Of a stretch of 47,843 nt of DNA, positions 1 through 8,327 are shown one piece after another (within the stretch, counting starts at the first letter, position 1; each line of letters opens with the position of its first letter). A model generated the notes under the pieces. The model did not search any database and was not told the origin of the DNA. It saw nothing but the letters and a program-made list of their open reading frames with translations. Source of the stretch: a virus; IMG/VR virus record IMGVR_UViG_3300022200_000003, positions 1 to 47,843 of that record, one strand, 5' to 3'. The position numbers and the translations under genes are program-made.

Positions 1-127
1 CATGGGAATCGAAGCACCTTGGATCACTAAGGATGGAATAGCTAAAAAAGACTTAGTGCAGGCAGGCTATATCCTGAGTATGGCCGGGTTCGACCGCAAA
101 TCACATTTTGTCAAAGAGATTGGCCAG
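1..127. repeat. Terminal direct repeat, left copy (circular closure)
   Basis: Bases 1-127 are identical to bases 47717-47843, and the reading frame entering the right copy continues in frame out of the left copy. The simplest reading is a circular contig written with a 127-base overlap. The length equals a common maximum assembler k-mer, so it is more likely an assembly overlap than a biological terminal repeat. Confidence 0.95.
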
Positions 128-289
128 CCTGTAAAATGCTGGATACTCTCTCACTCCAAACATCTCTCAATGCTTGAGCGGGCAATCTCCGTTAAGACAA
201 TTATCAAGACTGAAATAGCGCGAATTGAGGGGAGAGACACTAAGCCGCTTGAAGTGGTAAACACTGAGACTTTTGGAGATTTCATATGA
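1..289 (+). CDS. Hypothetical protein, 3' part (gene begins at 47397)
   Basis: This is the C-terminal end of the 202-aa protein that starts at 47397. The ATG at base 2 is an internal methionine (residue 108), not the start. The segment contains AGYILSMAGFDRKSHF and ends ...NTETFGDFI. The next two small proteins end similarly (YGDFT and VEQFI), a short acidic-aromatic tail shared by three consecutive products. The stop TGA overlaps the start of the next gene in an ATGA junction. Confidence 0.85.
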   Translation, partial: MGIEAPWITKDGIAKKDLVQAGYILSMAGFDRKSHFVKEIGQPVKCWILSHSKHLSMLERAISVKTIIKTEIARIEGRDTKPLEVVNTETFGDFI

Positions 290-543
290 ACTACGACATT
301 GCAATTGAGATAGGTAAGCGGGCAGCTTCTGAGTACGCAGAGAAGCACCAGCAGCCTGTCAAGGCATTTGTGGAGTCGGCATACTTTGCAGGGTATATGC
401 AGAACGTAGCAGAGAGGGAAGCCCTTCGTGCTATTGTGAAACGGATCGAAGGGACTACTAAAGCTATTTCCAAAAAAGCCGATAGTCCAATAGTCCAAGT
501 GGCAATTCCGCCAGTCATTGAAGACTATGGAGACTTTACGTGA
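286..543 (+). CDS. Hypothetical small protein, 85 aa
   Basis: Starts at ATG 286 in an ATGA overlap with the preceding stop and ends at 543, overlapping the GTG start of the next gene. It is mainly helical (IAIEIGKRAASEYAEKH) with an acidic aromatic C-terminus (EDYGDFT). No family recognised. The tight coupling on both sides shows it is translated as part of the replication operon. Confidence 0.75.
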   Translation: MNYDIAIEIGKRAASEYAEKHQQPVKAFVESAYFAGYMQNVAEREALRAIVKRIEGTTKAISKKADSPIVQVAIPPVIEDYGDFT

Positions 544-719
544 AAGAAGCTATCATCAAAATTTTGAGAGTCGTGTTCCCTGACAGGCACCTAAGCATCC
601 TAACTGAACTCCAGATAGGCACTGAGGACAAGGAGCTTGACCAGGCCTGCATAGATCTCAGAGAAGACATTGTTGATGGAAAGTCATTTGATGACTACTC
701 AGTGGAGCAGTTTATATGA
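540..719 (+). CDS. Hypothetical small protein, 59 aa, GTG start
   Basis: A GTG at 540 overlaps the previous stop (GTGA) and opens a 59-codon frame ending TGA at 717-719, which overlaps the ATG of the helicase gene at 716. The product begins MKEAIIKILRVVFPDRHLSI and is acidic towards the C-terminus, ending VEQFI. Without it there would be a 170-base gap between coupled genes, and its two four-base overlaps make it convincing. Function unknown. Confidence 0.75.
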   Translation: MKEAIIKILRVVFPDRHLSILTELQIGTEDKELDQACIDLREDIVDGKSFDDYSVEQFI

Positions 720-2116
720 TTACTCCCAGAGCTCATCAGGTAGACTTCCACCACTTCCATAATAGGACAGGACCATACTCACACATGCCAATGATGATGG
801 GATCTCTTGCATGGCATGGGATGGGACTAGGTAAAACAGCAGAAGGTCTTTGGGAAGCCAGAGAAATTTTGCACCAACTGAAAGAACAAAGAATTCCAGG
901 TGTGCCTATGAAGTTCATTGTGGTATGCCCCAAGTCGGCAATATCCACATGGAAGAAAGAGTGCTATGCCGTGACCCCCGACATCTTCACTAACATGATA
1001 ATTTATCCATACTCCCAGCTCCACAATGCCATCAAATCAATGCGCCAGTGGGATGTGAGGGCGATCATATGGGATGAGGTCCACACACTCAAGGACCCTA
1101 CCACTCAGCGCATAGGCGTTGTGGCAGATTTCTATCGGGAGCTGGGGAAGCATAACGGACGCTTTCACAGAGGGCGCATTATTGATCTCACAGGAACAGC
1201 AATGCCAAACGGAGCTCACGAGCTCTACACCCAATGGGCCATGTGTACGGCACCTGGAGTTAATGAGGCAGCTGACCAACTAATAAACTTGGAGAGCTAT
1301 GAGAAGTGGAAGAAATGTTTTGCCGAGAAGAAGGCGAAACGATTTAAAAAGCAGAAAGGAAAGCCTTGGGAGTCGGAGGAAGTTCGCCACTCATGGGGAG
1401 GTGTTGCGCAGCCCGTACTTTTGCAACAGCTACTCAGCCCTTTTGTGCATTTTAAACGGGTTTCCGACTGCATCGACCTCCCAGAGAAAACCGAAATACC
1501 TATTGATCTTGGACTCCATGATGATCGACTTCTTAAAGACGCAAACCTTGAAGAGCCTGAAGCCTACATGGCACTTCTTGCCAAACTCTCTGAAGCAAAA
1601 ACGCCACATATGCTGGACTGGGTGGAAACATTCATAGCAGGGACGGATGAGCAGCTCATAGTCTTCTCTATGTACAGGCACCCAATCGAAGAGCTGGCAG
1701 CTAAATGGCCCAAACTCGTTCGGATGATAACAGGCAAAGAGACCAATGAAGTCAGAGCTCAGAACGAGAAAGACTTCCAGGACGGGAAATATAAGATCCT
1801 GGGCATGACTTTTAAAGCTGGATCAGAAGCCTTGAACTTCCAAAATTGTGGCTTCACTTTGTACCACGGATACCCATGGCATGATGATGCTCTTAAGCAG
1901 GCAATTGCTAGGACGTACCGCCAAGGGCAGAACAAAAAGACAATGCACTACTTCTTAACTAGTGGCGAAAACGATATGCGGATCTTGGATATTATCTTAA
2001 AGAAGGCAGAAGCTACGGGCGTAGTGCATCAATTGTTATTAGCAAATCAAGGCATTTACGTGCCACAAACAATAATCCAACACCGTCAAGAAATAAGCAT
2101 TGACGAGTGGGTTTAG
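716..2116 (+). CDS. SNF2/SWI2-type superfamily 2 DNA helicase
   Basis: The 466-aa protein carries the helicase motifs in order: Walker A HGMGLGKT (K40, T41), motif II IIWDEVH near residue 120, motif III LTGTAMPN, motif V AGSEALNFQ and motif VI QAIARTYRQGQ. This is the compact SNF2-like helicase common in phages that also carry a RecB-like nuclease, an SSB and a family A polymerase. It probably translocates on duplex DNA during replication, recombination or repair. The start overlaps the previous stop (ATGA). Intact at both ends. The assignment to the superfamily is firm; the exact role is inferred. Confidence 0.93.
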   Translation: MITPRAHQVDFHHFHNRTGPYSHMPMMMGSLAWHGMGLGKTAEGLWEAREILHQLKEQRIPGVPMKFIVVCPKSAISTWKKECYAVTPDIFTNMIIYPYSQLHNAIKSMRQWDVRAIIWDEVHTLKDPTTQRIGVVADFYRELGKHNGRFHRGRIIDLTGTAMPNGAHELYTQWAMCTAPGVNEAADQLINLESYEKWKKCFAEKKAKRFKKQKGKPWESEEVRHSWGGVAQPVLLQQLLSPFVHFKRVSDCIDLPEKTEIPIDLGLHDDRLLKDANLEEPEAYMALLAKLSEAKTPHMLDWVETFIAGTDEQLIVFSMYRHPIEELAAKWPKLVRMITGKETNEVRAQNEKDFQDGKYKILGMTFKAGSEALNFQNCGFTLYHGYPWHDDALKQAIARTYRQGQNKKTMHYFLTSGENDMRILDIILKKAEATGVVHQLLLANQGIYVPQTIIQHRQEISIDEWV

Positions 2117-2148
2117 GATTTTATAACGTGAACTTGAGGGAATACATT

Positions 2149-3447
2149 ATGTCTAATTTATCAGTGGTGAAACTTCACCCAACACTTACGAACTTTGTTC
2201 GTCCTAGCCCACATAGTACGTTTAGCCCGTCTGCTATCGACTCTTGGCTTGCATGCGCTTATCGCAAAAACGCCATTGTTGGGATTCCAGAAACGAGTTC
2301 ATGGTACGCAGAGGAGGGCACACTTGCTCACTCTATTTGTGAAGCCATGTTTGCTTTGCTCTACTACGACTTCCCCTTCTCTTCTAAGCTCCAGATGGAG
2401 ATGATTGCATGGGACAAACTCAATGGGCACAAGTCCCCTACTTCTCATATGCTTGAGTGCGCTCGGGCCTATGTGGAAGTCATAGTTTATTGGCTCAACA
2501 ATACACACGACCTGGGGAACATCCTTTGGTTTGGGCTTGAGCGAGGAATTCCAATCTTTCCTGAAGAGGGGTGTTTTGGTACTGGTGACTGCATCATAGT
2601 AGGTACTAGCGGATGTGCAGTTATCGACTTTAAATTCGGGAAGGGCCATAAGGTTCAAGCTGATACTCTACAGCTTAAGGCATACGCAGCGGGTATAGCC
2701 CGTCATTTGATTGACATCCCTGCAGATTATAAATTCATTACAGTGATCTTCCAGCCTAGAGTTCAGCCAGGCGCCCTAGAATACACATGGACCCTCCCTG
2801 AGATGAATCAATTTCTAGGTGAGATATGGAAATCAATCCAACAATCGAAGGAAGAGGGGCTATCCCCAGTCGAAGGGCGTCACTGTTACTGGTGTCCTGC
2901 ACGCAAGCCTAAAGATCCTGCACAGATGTGTGGAGCTATTAAAGAAAAACCCATGAAGCTAGTAGCGGAAGATTTTGCAGGCTTTATGTCTGCTATGCAA
3001 TCTCCAGTAGACTATGTGGGAGCTCCAAACCGAAAAAGGGATGAAGCGATCATGAAACTCATTGCCCTCAAGCCCATGATTGATGACGTGGTAAAGAATG
3101 GCCTGGAAGAATTCATGATGAGACTTGACGATGGGGAAGTGATCCCAGGTGCAGTTATTACTACGACCTTTGGGAATCGCTCATACAATGGGACAGAAGC
3201 AGAGATCTTTGAACTCCTGCGGACTAAGTTTCCTATGGTGACAGAGCCTTCCACTGTCGTTCCGTCAAAACCAAAACTCAAATCAATCACAGAGATTGAG
3301 AGGGAATATAAAATAGATCTAACATCAATCTGCATCAAGAAGGGCACTAAGACAGTGGACATCCTTGATGATAAAATGCGAACCGTCTTAGGTGAGATGG
3401 CGAACTACGGAAAGATGCTTAACAACGGCCAAGGCCAAGGGGAATAG
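2149..3447 (+). CDS. RecB/Cas4-like PD-(D/E)XK nuclease (DUF2800 type)
   Basis: I take ATG 2149 as start because it follows TTGAGGGAATACATT; the longer frame from 2107 overlaps the helicase and has no good ribosome site. The 432-aa product shows the RecB-family pattern: a histidine in EEGTLAHSICE, an Asp in FGTGDCIIV, the DxK pair in AVIDFKFGKG and QLKAYAAG. A Cys in WLACAYRK plus C-terminal CYWC and a later Cys suggest a Cas4/AddB-type iron-sulphur cluster. Such proteins sit directly upstream of a DUF2815 SSB in many phages, as here. Likely an exonuclease in phage recombination or repair. Confidence 0.88.
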   Translation: MSNLSVVKLHPTLTNFVRPSPHSTFSPSAIDSWLACAYRKNAIVGIPETSSWYAEEGTLAHSICEAMFALLYYDFPFSSKLQMEMIAWDKLNGHKSPTSHMLECARAYVEVIVYWLNNTHDLGNILWFGLERGIPIFPEEGCFGTGDCIIVGTSGCAVIDFKFGKGHKVQADTLQLKAYAAGIARHLIDIPADYKFITVIFQPRVQPGALEYTWTLPEMNQFLGEIWKSIQQSKEEGLSPVEGRHCYWCPARKPKDPAQMCGAIKEKPMKLVAEDFAGFMSAMQSPVDYVGAPNRKRDEAIMKLIALKPMIDDVVKNGLEEFMMRLDDGEVIPGAVITTTFGNRSYNGTEAEIFELLRTKFPMVTEPSTVVPSKPKLKSITEIEREYKIDLTSICIKKGTKTVDILDDKMRTVLGEMANYGKMLNNGQGQGE

Positions 3448-3448
3448 T

Positions 3449-4351
3449 ATGCAGACAGACCAAATGAAAGACTTTTTAGGGCAGAAGTTTATCTTAGAGG
3501 GAAGAATTTTTCACTCTAACTTACTGACTAAGAAAGCAAAGAAAGACAAGAAGCGTGAAACTTTTGATACACAATTCGTGTGGTCAAAAAATTCAAACCA
3601 AGCTGTATACCAGCAAATCCTCCAGTTCCTTCAGCAAGCTGGACAAATGGTGCATCCTGGATTCAACCCAGCTGCCATGATTAATCCAATCAAGGACTTT
3701 GATACTTACGTTAAGCAAAACGGTAAGCCAAATGACCCTTGGACTCAAGGATGTTTTTGGGTTAACGCTTCAACTGGTTGGGAGATCCAAGTAGCCAAAG
3801 AAACTCCAGTTGGATTAGTCCAGCTAGGGCCTGAGTCAGAAGTGGAAATTTATTCTGGAAGAAATGCTTGCATCCAGATCTCTTTCTACGCGCAGATTCC
3901 TAAGCCAGGTGACGTGAACCAACGCCGTGGGTTTGGAGTTAACTTCCATGTCATCCTCCTCAAAGAGGGTGGGGATCGTGTTGCAGTTTCTGAAGGCTCA
4001 GCACCTGTAGACTTGAACCAAGTTTTTGGTCAATTCAAGTCGCAGATGGGTGCAGGATATGGACAAGCGCCAGCTCCTCAAGCTCCTCAGCCTCAGTACG
4101 CGCCACAGCCGCAATACGCGCCACAAGCGCCAGTTCCTCAGCCTCAGTACGCGCCACAGCCGCAATACGCGCCACAAGCGCCAACTAACTTGCCGCCATT
4201 GAATGCACCAGCTCCTGCAGCAAATCCATTCCAGGCACCAGTAGCAGCTCCAGGTTGGGCAGCTCCAGGGCCAGGTCCAGGTCAGCAGCAACAGCAACAG
4301 CAGTATCCTAACCTTCCATCATTTCCTGGCCAAAACGGTCAGGGCTATTAA
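3449..4351 (+). CDS. Single-stranded DNA-binding protein (DUF2815-like)
   Basis: Start ATG 3449 lies after AAGGGGAATAGT, one base past the nuclease stop; a longer frame from 3392 lies inside the nuclease gene and lacks a ribosome site. The 300-aa protein has an OB-fold-like body of about 200 residues (FLGQKFILEGRIF, SGRNACIQISFYAQ, GVNFHVILLKEGG), as in DUF2815 phage SSBs. A low-complexity Pro/Gln/Ala tail follows, including an exactly repeated 17-residue unit and a poly-Gln run. It would coat ssDNA for the polymerase and primase-helicase encoded downstream. The tail is not acidic as in T7 gp2.5 but resembles the disordered linkers of bacterial SSBs. Confidence 0.85.
   Translation: MQTDQMKDFLGQKFILEGRIFHSNLLTKKAKKDKKRETFDTQFVWSKNSNQAVYQQILQFLQQAGQMVHPGFNPAAMINPIKDFDTYVKQNGKPNDPWTQGCFWVNASTGWEIQVAKETPVGLVQLGPESEVEIYSGRNACIQISFYAQIPKPGDVNQRRGFGVNFHVILLKEGGDRVAVSEGSAPVDLNQVFGQFKSQMGAGYGQAPAPQAPQPQYAPQPQYAPQAPVPQPQYAPQPQYAPQAPTNLPPLNAPAPAANPFQAPVAAPGWAAPGPGPGQQQQQQQYPNLPSFPGQNGQGY
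4085..4186 (+). repeat. Two tandem 51-bp coding repeats in the SSB tail
   Basis: Two adjacent 51-base units (4085-4135 and 4136-4186), nearly identical at the DNA level, each encode a 17-residue unit rich in PQYAP. The near identity of DNA, not just protein, suggests recent duplication. Copy number could vary between related isolates. Confidence 0.85.
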
Positions 4352-4363
4352 CAGGAGACACAC

Positions 4364-4993
4364 ATGTCTAAGAAATTTATTTTTACAGCAGAGTTTGCAT
4401 CAGTCGAAGAACTCCAAGCTTTTACAAGTTCACTCGGCACTCGTACAGTGGGCGCAAGCCCCGTACTTGCAGCCCCCTATTCTGTTCCAGTTCCAGAAGT
4501 TATTGAGGAAGTAGCATTGACGCCAGCTCAAAAAGCTCAGGAAACTAAGCGTAAGAAAGCAGAAGAAAAGGCGAAGGCAGCTGCAGCTTCGGCACCAACG
4601 CAGGCCCCTTCTACTCTTGGGGCAAATCCCTTTGCTGCTGGACCAGCTGCTCCCACTCATGTGCCCCAGCTTCAACAAGCAGCACCTAATGCTATGCCAC
4701 ACATAGCGCCAATCGCTCCGATTGCTGCTCCTGCTAAAGTCGCTGCTGACCCAGCTTCTCCGCGTGGACAGTATGATGCTGCATGCATTGCACTTGTTAA
4801 TGACCTTAAAGCTGCGGGCGTAGATGCTGCGACTTTTGGCAATATCATGGTGGGCTCATTCACTGAAGCAGGATGCTCTCCTCAGTCTAAGATCACTCAG
4901 ATTGAAGACGCTGAGATGCAAAAGTTCTACCACATCCTAAAGAGAAATGTGGACGCGGCTAAAGCGGGACAAACTGCACCTAGTTACACTTAA
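4364..4993 (+). CDS. Hypothetical protein with Ala/Pro linker, SSB neighbour
   Basis: ATG 4364 follows AACAGGAGACACAC, an excellent ribosome site. The 209-aa protein has a short N-terminal segment (MSKKFIFTAEFASVEELQAF), a charged helix with KRKKAEEKAKAAA, a long Ala/Pro linker to about residue 130, and a C-terminal helical domain containing RGQYDAACIALVNDL and the acidic stretch QIEDAEM. I do not recognise the family. The architecture of two small ends joined by a flexible linker, directly after the SSB, suggests an adaptor for the replication complex; this is an inference. Confidence 0.8.
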   Translation: MSKKFIFTAEFASVEELQAFTSSLGTRTVGASPVLAAPYSVPVPEVIEEVALTPAQKAQETKRKKAEEKAKAAAASAPTQAPSTLGANPFAAGPAAPTHVPQLQQAAPNAMPHIAPIAPIAAPAKVAADPASPRGQYDAACIALVNDLKAAGVDAATFGNIMVGSFTEAGCSPQSKITQIEDAEMQKFYHILKRNVDAAKAGQTAPSYT

Positions 4994-5002
4994 TTTTTAA
5001 TT

Positions 5003-5030
5003 GCAGCGTCCTTAGTGGCGCTGCTCTTTC
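5003..5030 (+). terminator. Possible intrinsic terminator or attenuator before the polymerase genes
   Basis: GCAGCG (5003-5008) pairs with CGCTGC (5019-5024), the stem can extend by CC/GG past a bulged T, and TCTTTC follows. It lies 10 bases past the stop of the 4364 gene. The U-tract is weak, so partial attenuation is more likely than full termination. Confidence 0.45.
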
Positions 5031-5047
5031 ACCCCATGGAGGGAACA

Positions 5048-5410
5048 GTGAGCGAATCAAAGAATCCAATGCTAGATGATGCAGGCAATTTAGTGCCTCA
5101 CGCTGAGATAATAAACGTCATTCGCCAAGAGCCAGGCGACTTTATTCTAATCCTTAAAGACAAAATACTCCCAGAGCTTAAGAACTATGTAGAGCTTATG
5201 CATGAAGCACTCCCAAGTGAGCAGTTCCAGATCATGGTGATGGATGTCGAGAACATGCTTAACCACGTAAACGACTGGCTAGACAGAGGGCCAAAAGCCC
5301 CATTCAAAGACATACCACTTGAAGATTCAATGCTTGAAGACGGGTTTGATTTCTCTCATATTGAAGAGGAAGAACAGACTCCAGGTCCTATTATTTCAGA
5401 ACACCACTAA
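5048..5410 (+). CDS. Hypothetical acidic protein upstream of DNA polymerase, GTG start
   Basis: I choose GTG 5048 because GGAGG (5038-5042) sits five bases before it; an in-frame ATG at 5036 would lie before this site. The product is 120 aa, begins MSESKNPMLDDAGNL, has a helical core (ILILKDKILPELKNYVEL) and a very acidic C-terminus (FSHIEEEEQ). No family recognised. Its TAA overlaps the polymerase ATG as TAATG, so the two are translationally coupled. Confidence 0.75.
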   Translation: MSESKNPMLDDAGNLVPHAEIINVIRQEPGDFILILKDKILPELKNYVELMHEALPSEQFQIMVMDVENMLNHVNDWLDRGPKAPFKDIPLEDSMLEDGFDFSHIEEEEQTPGPIISEHH

Positions 5411-7413
5411 TGTTTATATCTGACATCATCCTAGATTTTGAGACCAGGAGCCGACTAGAAATCAAGAAAGTAGGCTCTTGGAAATACTCCATGCATCCTT
5501 CCACTGAAGCCACTCTCCTCACTTGGTGTGAGGGAAGGACAGGCACAGTGATGTCATGGCGCCCAGGTCAGCCAATCCCTGCGCTGTTCTACAACATGGC
5601 CAGGAATCCGCACCTTTTCAGATTTATTGCTTTCAACGTGGCCTTCGATTATGCAATCTGGTTGAACGTGATGAACAAAATAATTCCAGAAATTAAACCC
5701 TTCCCAATACAAAACATAGACGACGGGATGGCACTCAGCTGCCACTTCCGTACAGGTGGATCGCTTGAAATGTGTGCAGCACTCCTCAACCTCAATATGT
5801 CGAAGGATAAGTTGGGCAGGACACTCATGCTAAAGAGCTGCAAACCAAACGGCAAAGGTGAGTTCATTGAGCTCACTCCATCCGAGTGGGTTCACTTTGA
5901 GCGCTATGGGAAAATGGATACCGAGATCCTACGCAGAGCTTACTACATGCTCCCCCCACTGCCAGAGTCTGAGCGCTATGCATTTGAATGGACTCTCCGC
6001 AGAAACCTCATGGGCATTCGCGTAGACATGGATCTCGTGAAAGAGCTCTGGAGCATCATCGAAGCTGAGAAGCCTAAGCTTATTGCAGAGTTCAATTGGC
6101 TTGTGAACAATGAATGCGGAATGAACTCCACATCAGGAAAGCGTTGTGCCAAAGACTGGTTCAAGAAGTTCTACCCATGGATCGAAAACATGGCGGCAGA
6201 TACTGTCCGCGACATGTTGGCAGAAGATCCACGCAAAGTTCCATATAATGTTAGGCGTGCCCTGGAGATTAAAGATCTTGCAGGCTCCACTTCTATTGGA
6301 AAACTCCCAGCTGCAGGGCTCATGGAGTGGGCAGGAAGAATCTACGGACTCTTCGCGTATCACGAAGCCCAGTCCAAACGATGGGCCGGACGCGGAATCA
6401 ATCCACAAAATTTCCCTCGTGTTGACGAAAAGCTCATGGACCCCATCGACTTCAATATGGATATTCCTGATCTTGCAGGATACGTGCGGTCAATTAGGCA
6501 CACACTCAAGGACCCTGTAGGATTCGTTAAGAACATGCTCCGGCGTATATGGCTACCTGATGAAGGGGAGACATTCTACTCAGGAGACTGGGCCAAAGTA
6601 GAGCCTGCAGTGCTGTATTGGCTTTGCGACCTGGGACCTATTCCTAAGAAATGGTATGAGGAGATGGCAGCAGAGATCTACAACATGTCCCCCGACCTCA
6701 TAACTAAAGATTCCGTTGAGCGCCAAGTAGGAAAAAATGCAAACTTAAGTTGCCAATATGGCACTGGTTGGCTTGGGTTCCGCACAGCTCTTTACAAAGC
6801 GACTGGCATATGGCTTGAGGAAGAAGAGGCCAAGAAAGTTGTAAGTGCATATAGGCGCAAGCACCCAGAGATCACTAAGTTTTGGTATGACCTGGAGAAG
6901 GCTTTCCGCTTAGCTCTTTACGGGCAAACCACGTCATTAAGTCGAGGGCGAGTCCATGTCATGCCTATGCAACATCCATGGCGTGGTGTTCAAATAAGGC
7001 TCCCTTCTGGATCTTTTCTCTACTACCACCAAGCGCGGGAAGAAGAGGAAGAATATGAGGAAGAAGAGTTTTACCTAGAGCATGGAGTTACAAAGAGCCG
7101 CAAAGTTAAAAAACTTCGCATGGTCCTCACGTACTTAACAGACAAGAATGGTCGAGTGATACGGAAGAAAGTTTACTCAGGGCTCTTTTGTGAGAACGTG
7201 ACCTCCGCGACTGCTAGGGATCTAATTCTCCCTGCACTTTATCGTGTGGAGGCAGCAGGCTTCAAAGTTCCTGGCCTGGTACACGATGAGATGTGGGGCA
7301 GCTCACATGCAGGGCGAGAGGAAGAGTTTGAATATCTAATGTGCATCAACCCATCATGGTGTGATATGCTCATTGGTGCAGAAGTTAAATCAGGTGGGAG
7401 GTACTTAAAATGA
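5410..7413 (+). CDS. Family A DNA polymerase with 3'-5' exonuclease domain
   Basis: This 667-aa protein combines a DnaQ-type proofreading domain and a PolA-type polymerase domain. Exonuclease motifs: DFE (D9, E11), AFNVAFDYAIW and YGKMDTE. Polymerase motifs: motif A GDWAKVEPAVL near residue 392, motif B RQVGKNANLSCQYG near 440 and motif C VHDE near 624. All catalytic carboxylates are present. An insert rich in Glu (REEEEEYEEEEF) lies between motifs B and C. It is the main replicative polymerase candidate and belongs to the group found with DUF2800/DUF2815 genes. The start is in a TAATG overlap and the stop in an ATGA overlap. Confidence 0.95.
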   Translation: MFISDIILDFETRSRLEIKKVGSWKYSMHPSTEATLLTWCEGRTGTVMSWRPGQPIPALFYNMARNPHLFRFIAFNVAFDYAIWLNVMNKIIPEIKPFPIQNIDDGMALSCHFRTGGSLEMCAALLNLNMSKDKLGRTLMLKSCKPNGKGEFIELTPSEWVHFERYGKMDTEILRRAYYMLPPLPESERYAFEWTLRRNLMGIRVDMDLVKELWSIIEAEKPKLIAEFNWLVNNECGMNSTSGKRCAKDWFKKFYPWIENMAADTVRDMLAEDPRKVPYNVRRALEIKDLAGSTSIGKLPAAGLMEWAGRIYGLFAYHEAQSKRWAGRGINPQNFPRVDEKLMDPIDFNMDIPDLAGYVRSIRHTLKDPVGFVKNMLRRIWLPDEGETFYSGDWAKVEPAVLYWLCDLGPIPKKWYEEMAAEIYNMSPDLITKDSVERQVGKNANLSCQYGTGWLGFRTALYKATGIWLEEEEAKKVVSAYRRKHPEITKFWYDLEKAFRLALYGQTTSLSRGRVHVMPMQHPWRGVQIRLPSGSFLYYHQAREEEEEYEEEEFYLEHGVTKSRKVKKLRMVLTYLTDKNGRVIRKKVYSGLFCENVTSATARDLILPALYRVEAAGFKVPGLVHDEMWGSSHAGREEEFEYLMCINPSWCDMLIGAEVKSGGRYLK

Positions 7414-7805
7414 TTCAGGAAAAACAAAAAAGATTCTATGCCGCACTCGGCAGTCTATTGACAGCAGCTCGCAAGAGTAGAAGCATGACAATTGCACAAT
7501 TAGCAAATAGATCTGAGGAACAATTTAATACGATTAAAAGCATTGAGGAAGGCAAAGCCTGCTCGTCGCACCATTTCATATGGATGCACGAACTATTTGG
7601 CATTGACTACGCAGCTGTAAAATTGCACATGGAGGGAAGAAGTGGGAAGCAGGAAGAAAACATCACAGCAGGAAGACTTACAATCAAAGGGAAGCCAGTC
7701 AGAGTCCTTGAAGAAGGGGAGATCCAAATCAACTGGAGCCAAGTCCCAGAAGAGCACAGACCTAAAGAAGGATTCATCTACGACGAATTCGGGGACTACC
7801 TCTAA
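7410..7805 (+). CDS. Small XRE-type helix-turn-helix protein
   Basis: ATG 7410 overlaps the polymerase stop (ATGA). The 131-aa protein has an N-terminal Cro/C1-like HTH at about residues 8-65: LGSLLTAARKSRSMTIAQLA, a recognition-helix region, IKSIEEGK and FGIDY. The rest is acidic and may mediate contacts with other proteins. It could regulate the early-to-late switch or be a replication accessory. Its last 164 bases are also coding in another frame for the next gene. Confidence 0.78.
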   Translation: MIQEKQKRFYAALGSLLTAARKSRSMTIAQLANRSEEQFNTIKSIEEGKACSSHHFIWMHELFGIDYAAVKLHMEGRSGKQEENITAGRLTIKGKPVRVLEEGEIQINWSQVPEEHRPKEGFIYDEFGDYL

Positions 7806-8310
7806 GTCAAAGAAAAAGAAAAAGAAGAAAGTTAATGGCGCAAAGAAAGGGAAGGCTTACGAGCGTGAAGTTTCAAACGACATTGGCCACATATTCCCAG
7901 AGGCACAGCGCCACTTAGAGTATCAGGCAGACGAAGAGCAAGGACTTGATATTGAAGGCACTGATGTCTTCAGAATCCAGTGCAAGTTCCGTCAGAACTA
8001 TGTGCCCATTAACGCCATCCGTGAAGTACAGATTAAAGATCCTCGACATATCCCAGTGCTAGTCACTAAGGGCAATCATCGTGAACCAATGGCCGTACTG
8101 CCATGGAAGAAATTCGTCACCATTTTAGAAGTGTTGTACGGTCTTGAGCGGGCATGGGACTTACCTGTGTCCGCCATTCACAACCCTCTTAAGGTCCTAG
8201 TCTCTGCTCCTAACTTAGGACTCAGCATGGCAGAAGAAAAGCTTCAGGCAAGGTTTGAAGCGATTGAAGCAGAGTACAGAGAAGAATTTTCAGTTAACGA
8301 TTTTATTTAA
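7642..8310 (+). CDS. PD-(D/E)XK nuclease, Holliday-junction-resolvase-like, GTG start
   Basis: GTG 7642 has GGAGG six bases upstream (7631-7635), and no other good in-frame start precedes the conserved domain, so the 164-base out-of-frame overlap with the HTH gene appears real. The 222-aa product starts with about 65 residues rich in Lys, Ser and Thr, then a nuclease core: KGKAYEREVSND (catalytic Glu), GLDIEGTD and FRIQCKF (the D...QxK pair). A C-terminal helix ends the protein. Its likely role is resolving branched replication intermediates. The basic N-terminal tail may be a DNA-binding extension created by overprinting. Confidence 0.8.
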   Translation: MGSRKKTSQQEDLQSKGSQSESLKKGRSKSTGAKSQKSTDLKKDSSTTNSGTTSKSKKKKKKKVNGAKKGKAYEREVSNDIGHIFPEAQRHLEYQADEEQGLDIEGTDVFRIQCKFRQNYVPINAIREVQIKDPRHIPVLVTKGNHREPMAVLPWKKFVTILEVLYGLERAWDLPVSAIHNPLKVLVSAPNLGLSMAEEKLQARFEAIEAEYREEFSVNDFI

Positions 8311-8327
8311 TTTTTAAGGTGACACTT

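Noticed and set aside
1-127. Biological terminal repeat or attachment site
   Set aside because: The repeat is inside a gene that becomes complete when the ends are joined, and its length matches a usual assembly k-mer; no integrase is present.
2107-2148. N-terminal extension of the RecB-like nuclease
   Set aside because: The extension would start inside the helicase gene without a ribosome site, whereas ATG 2149 has one.
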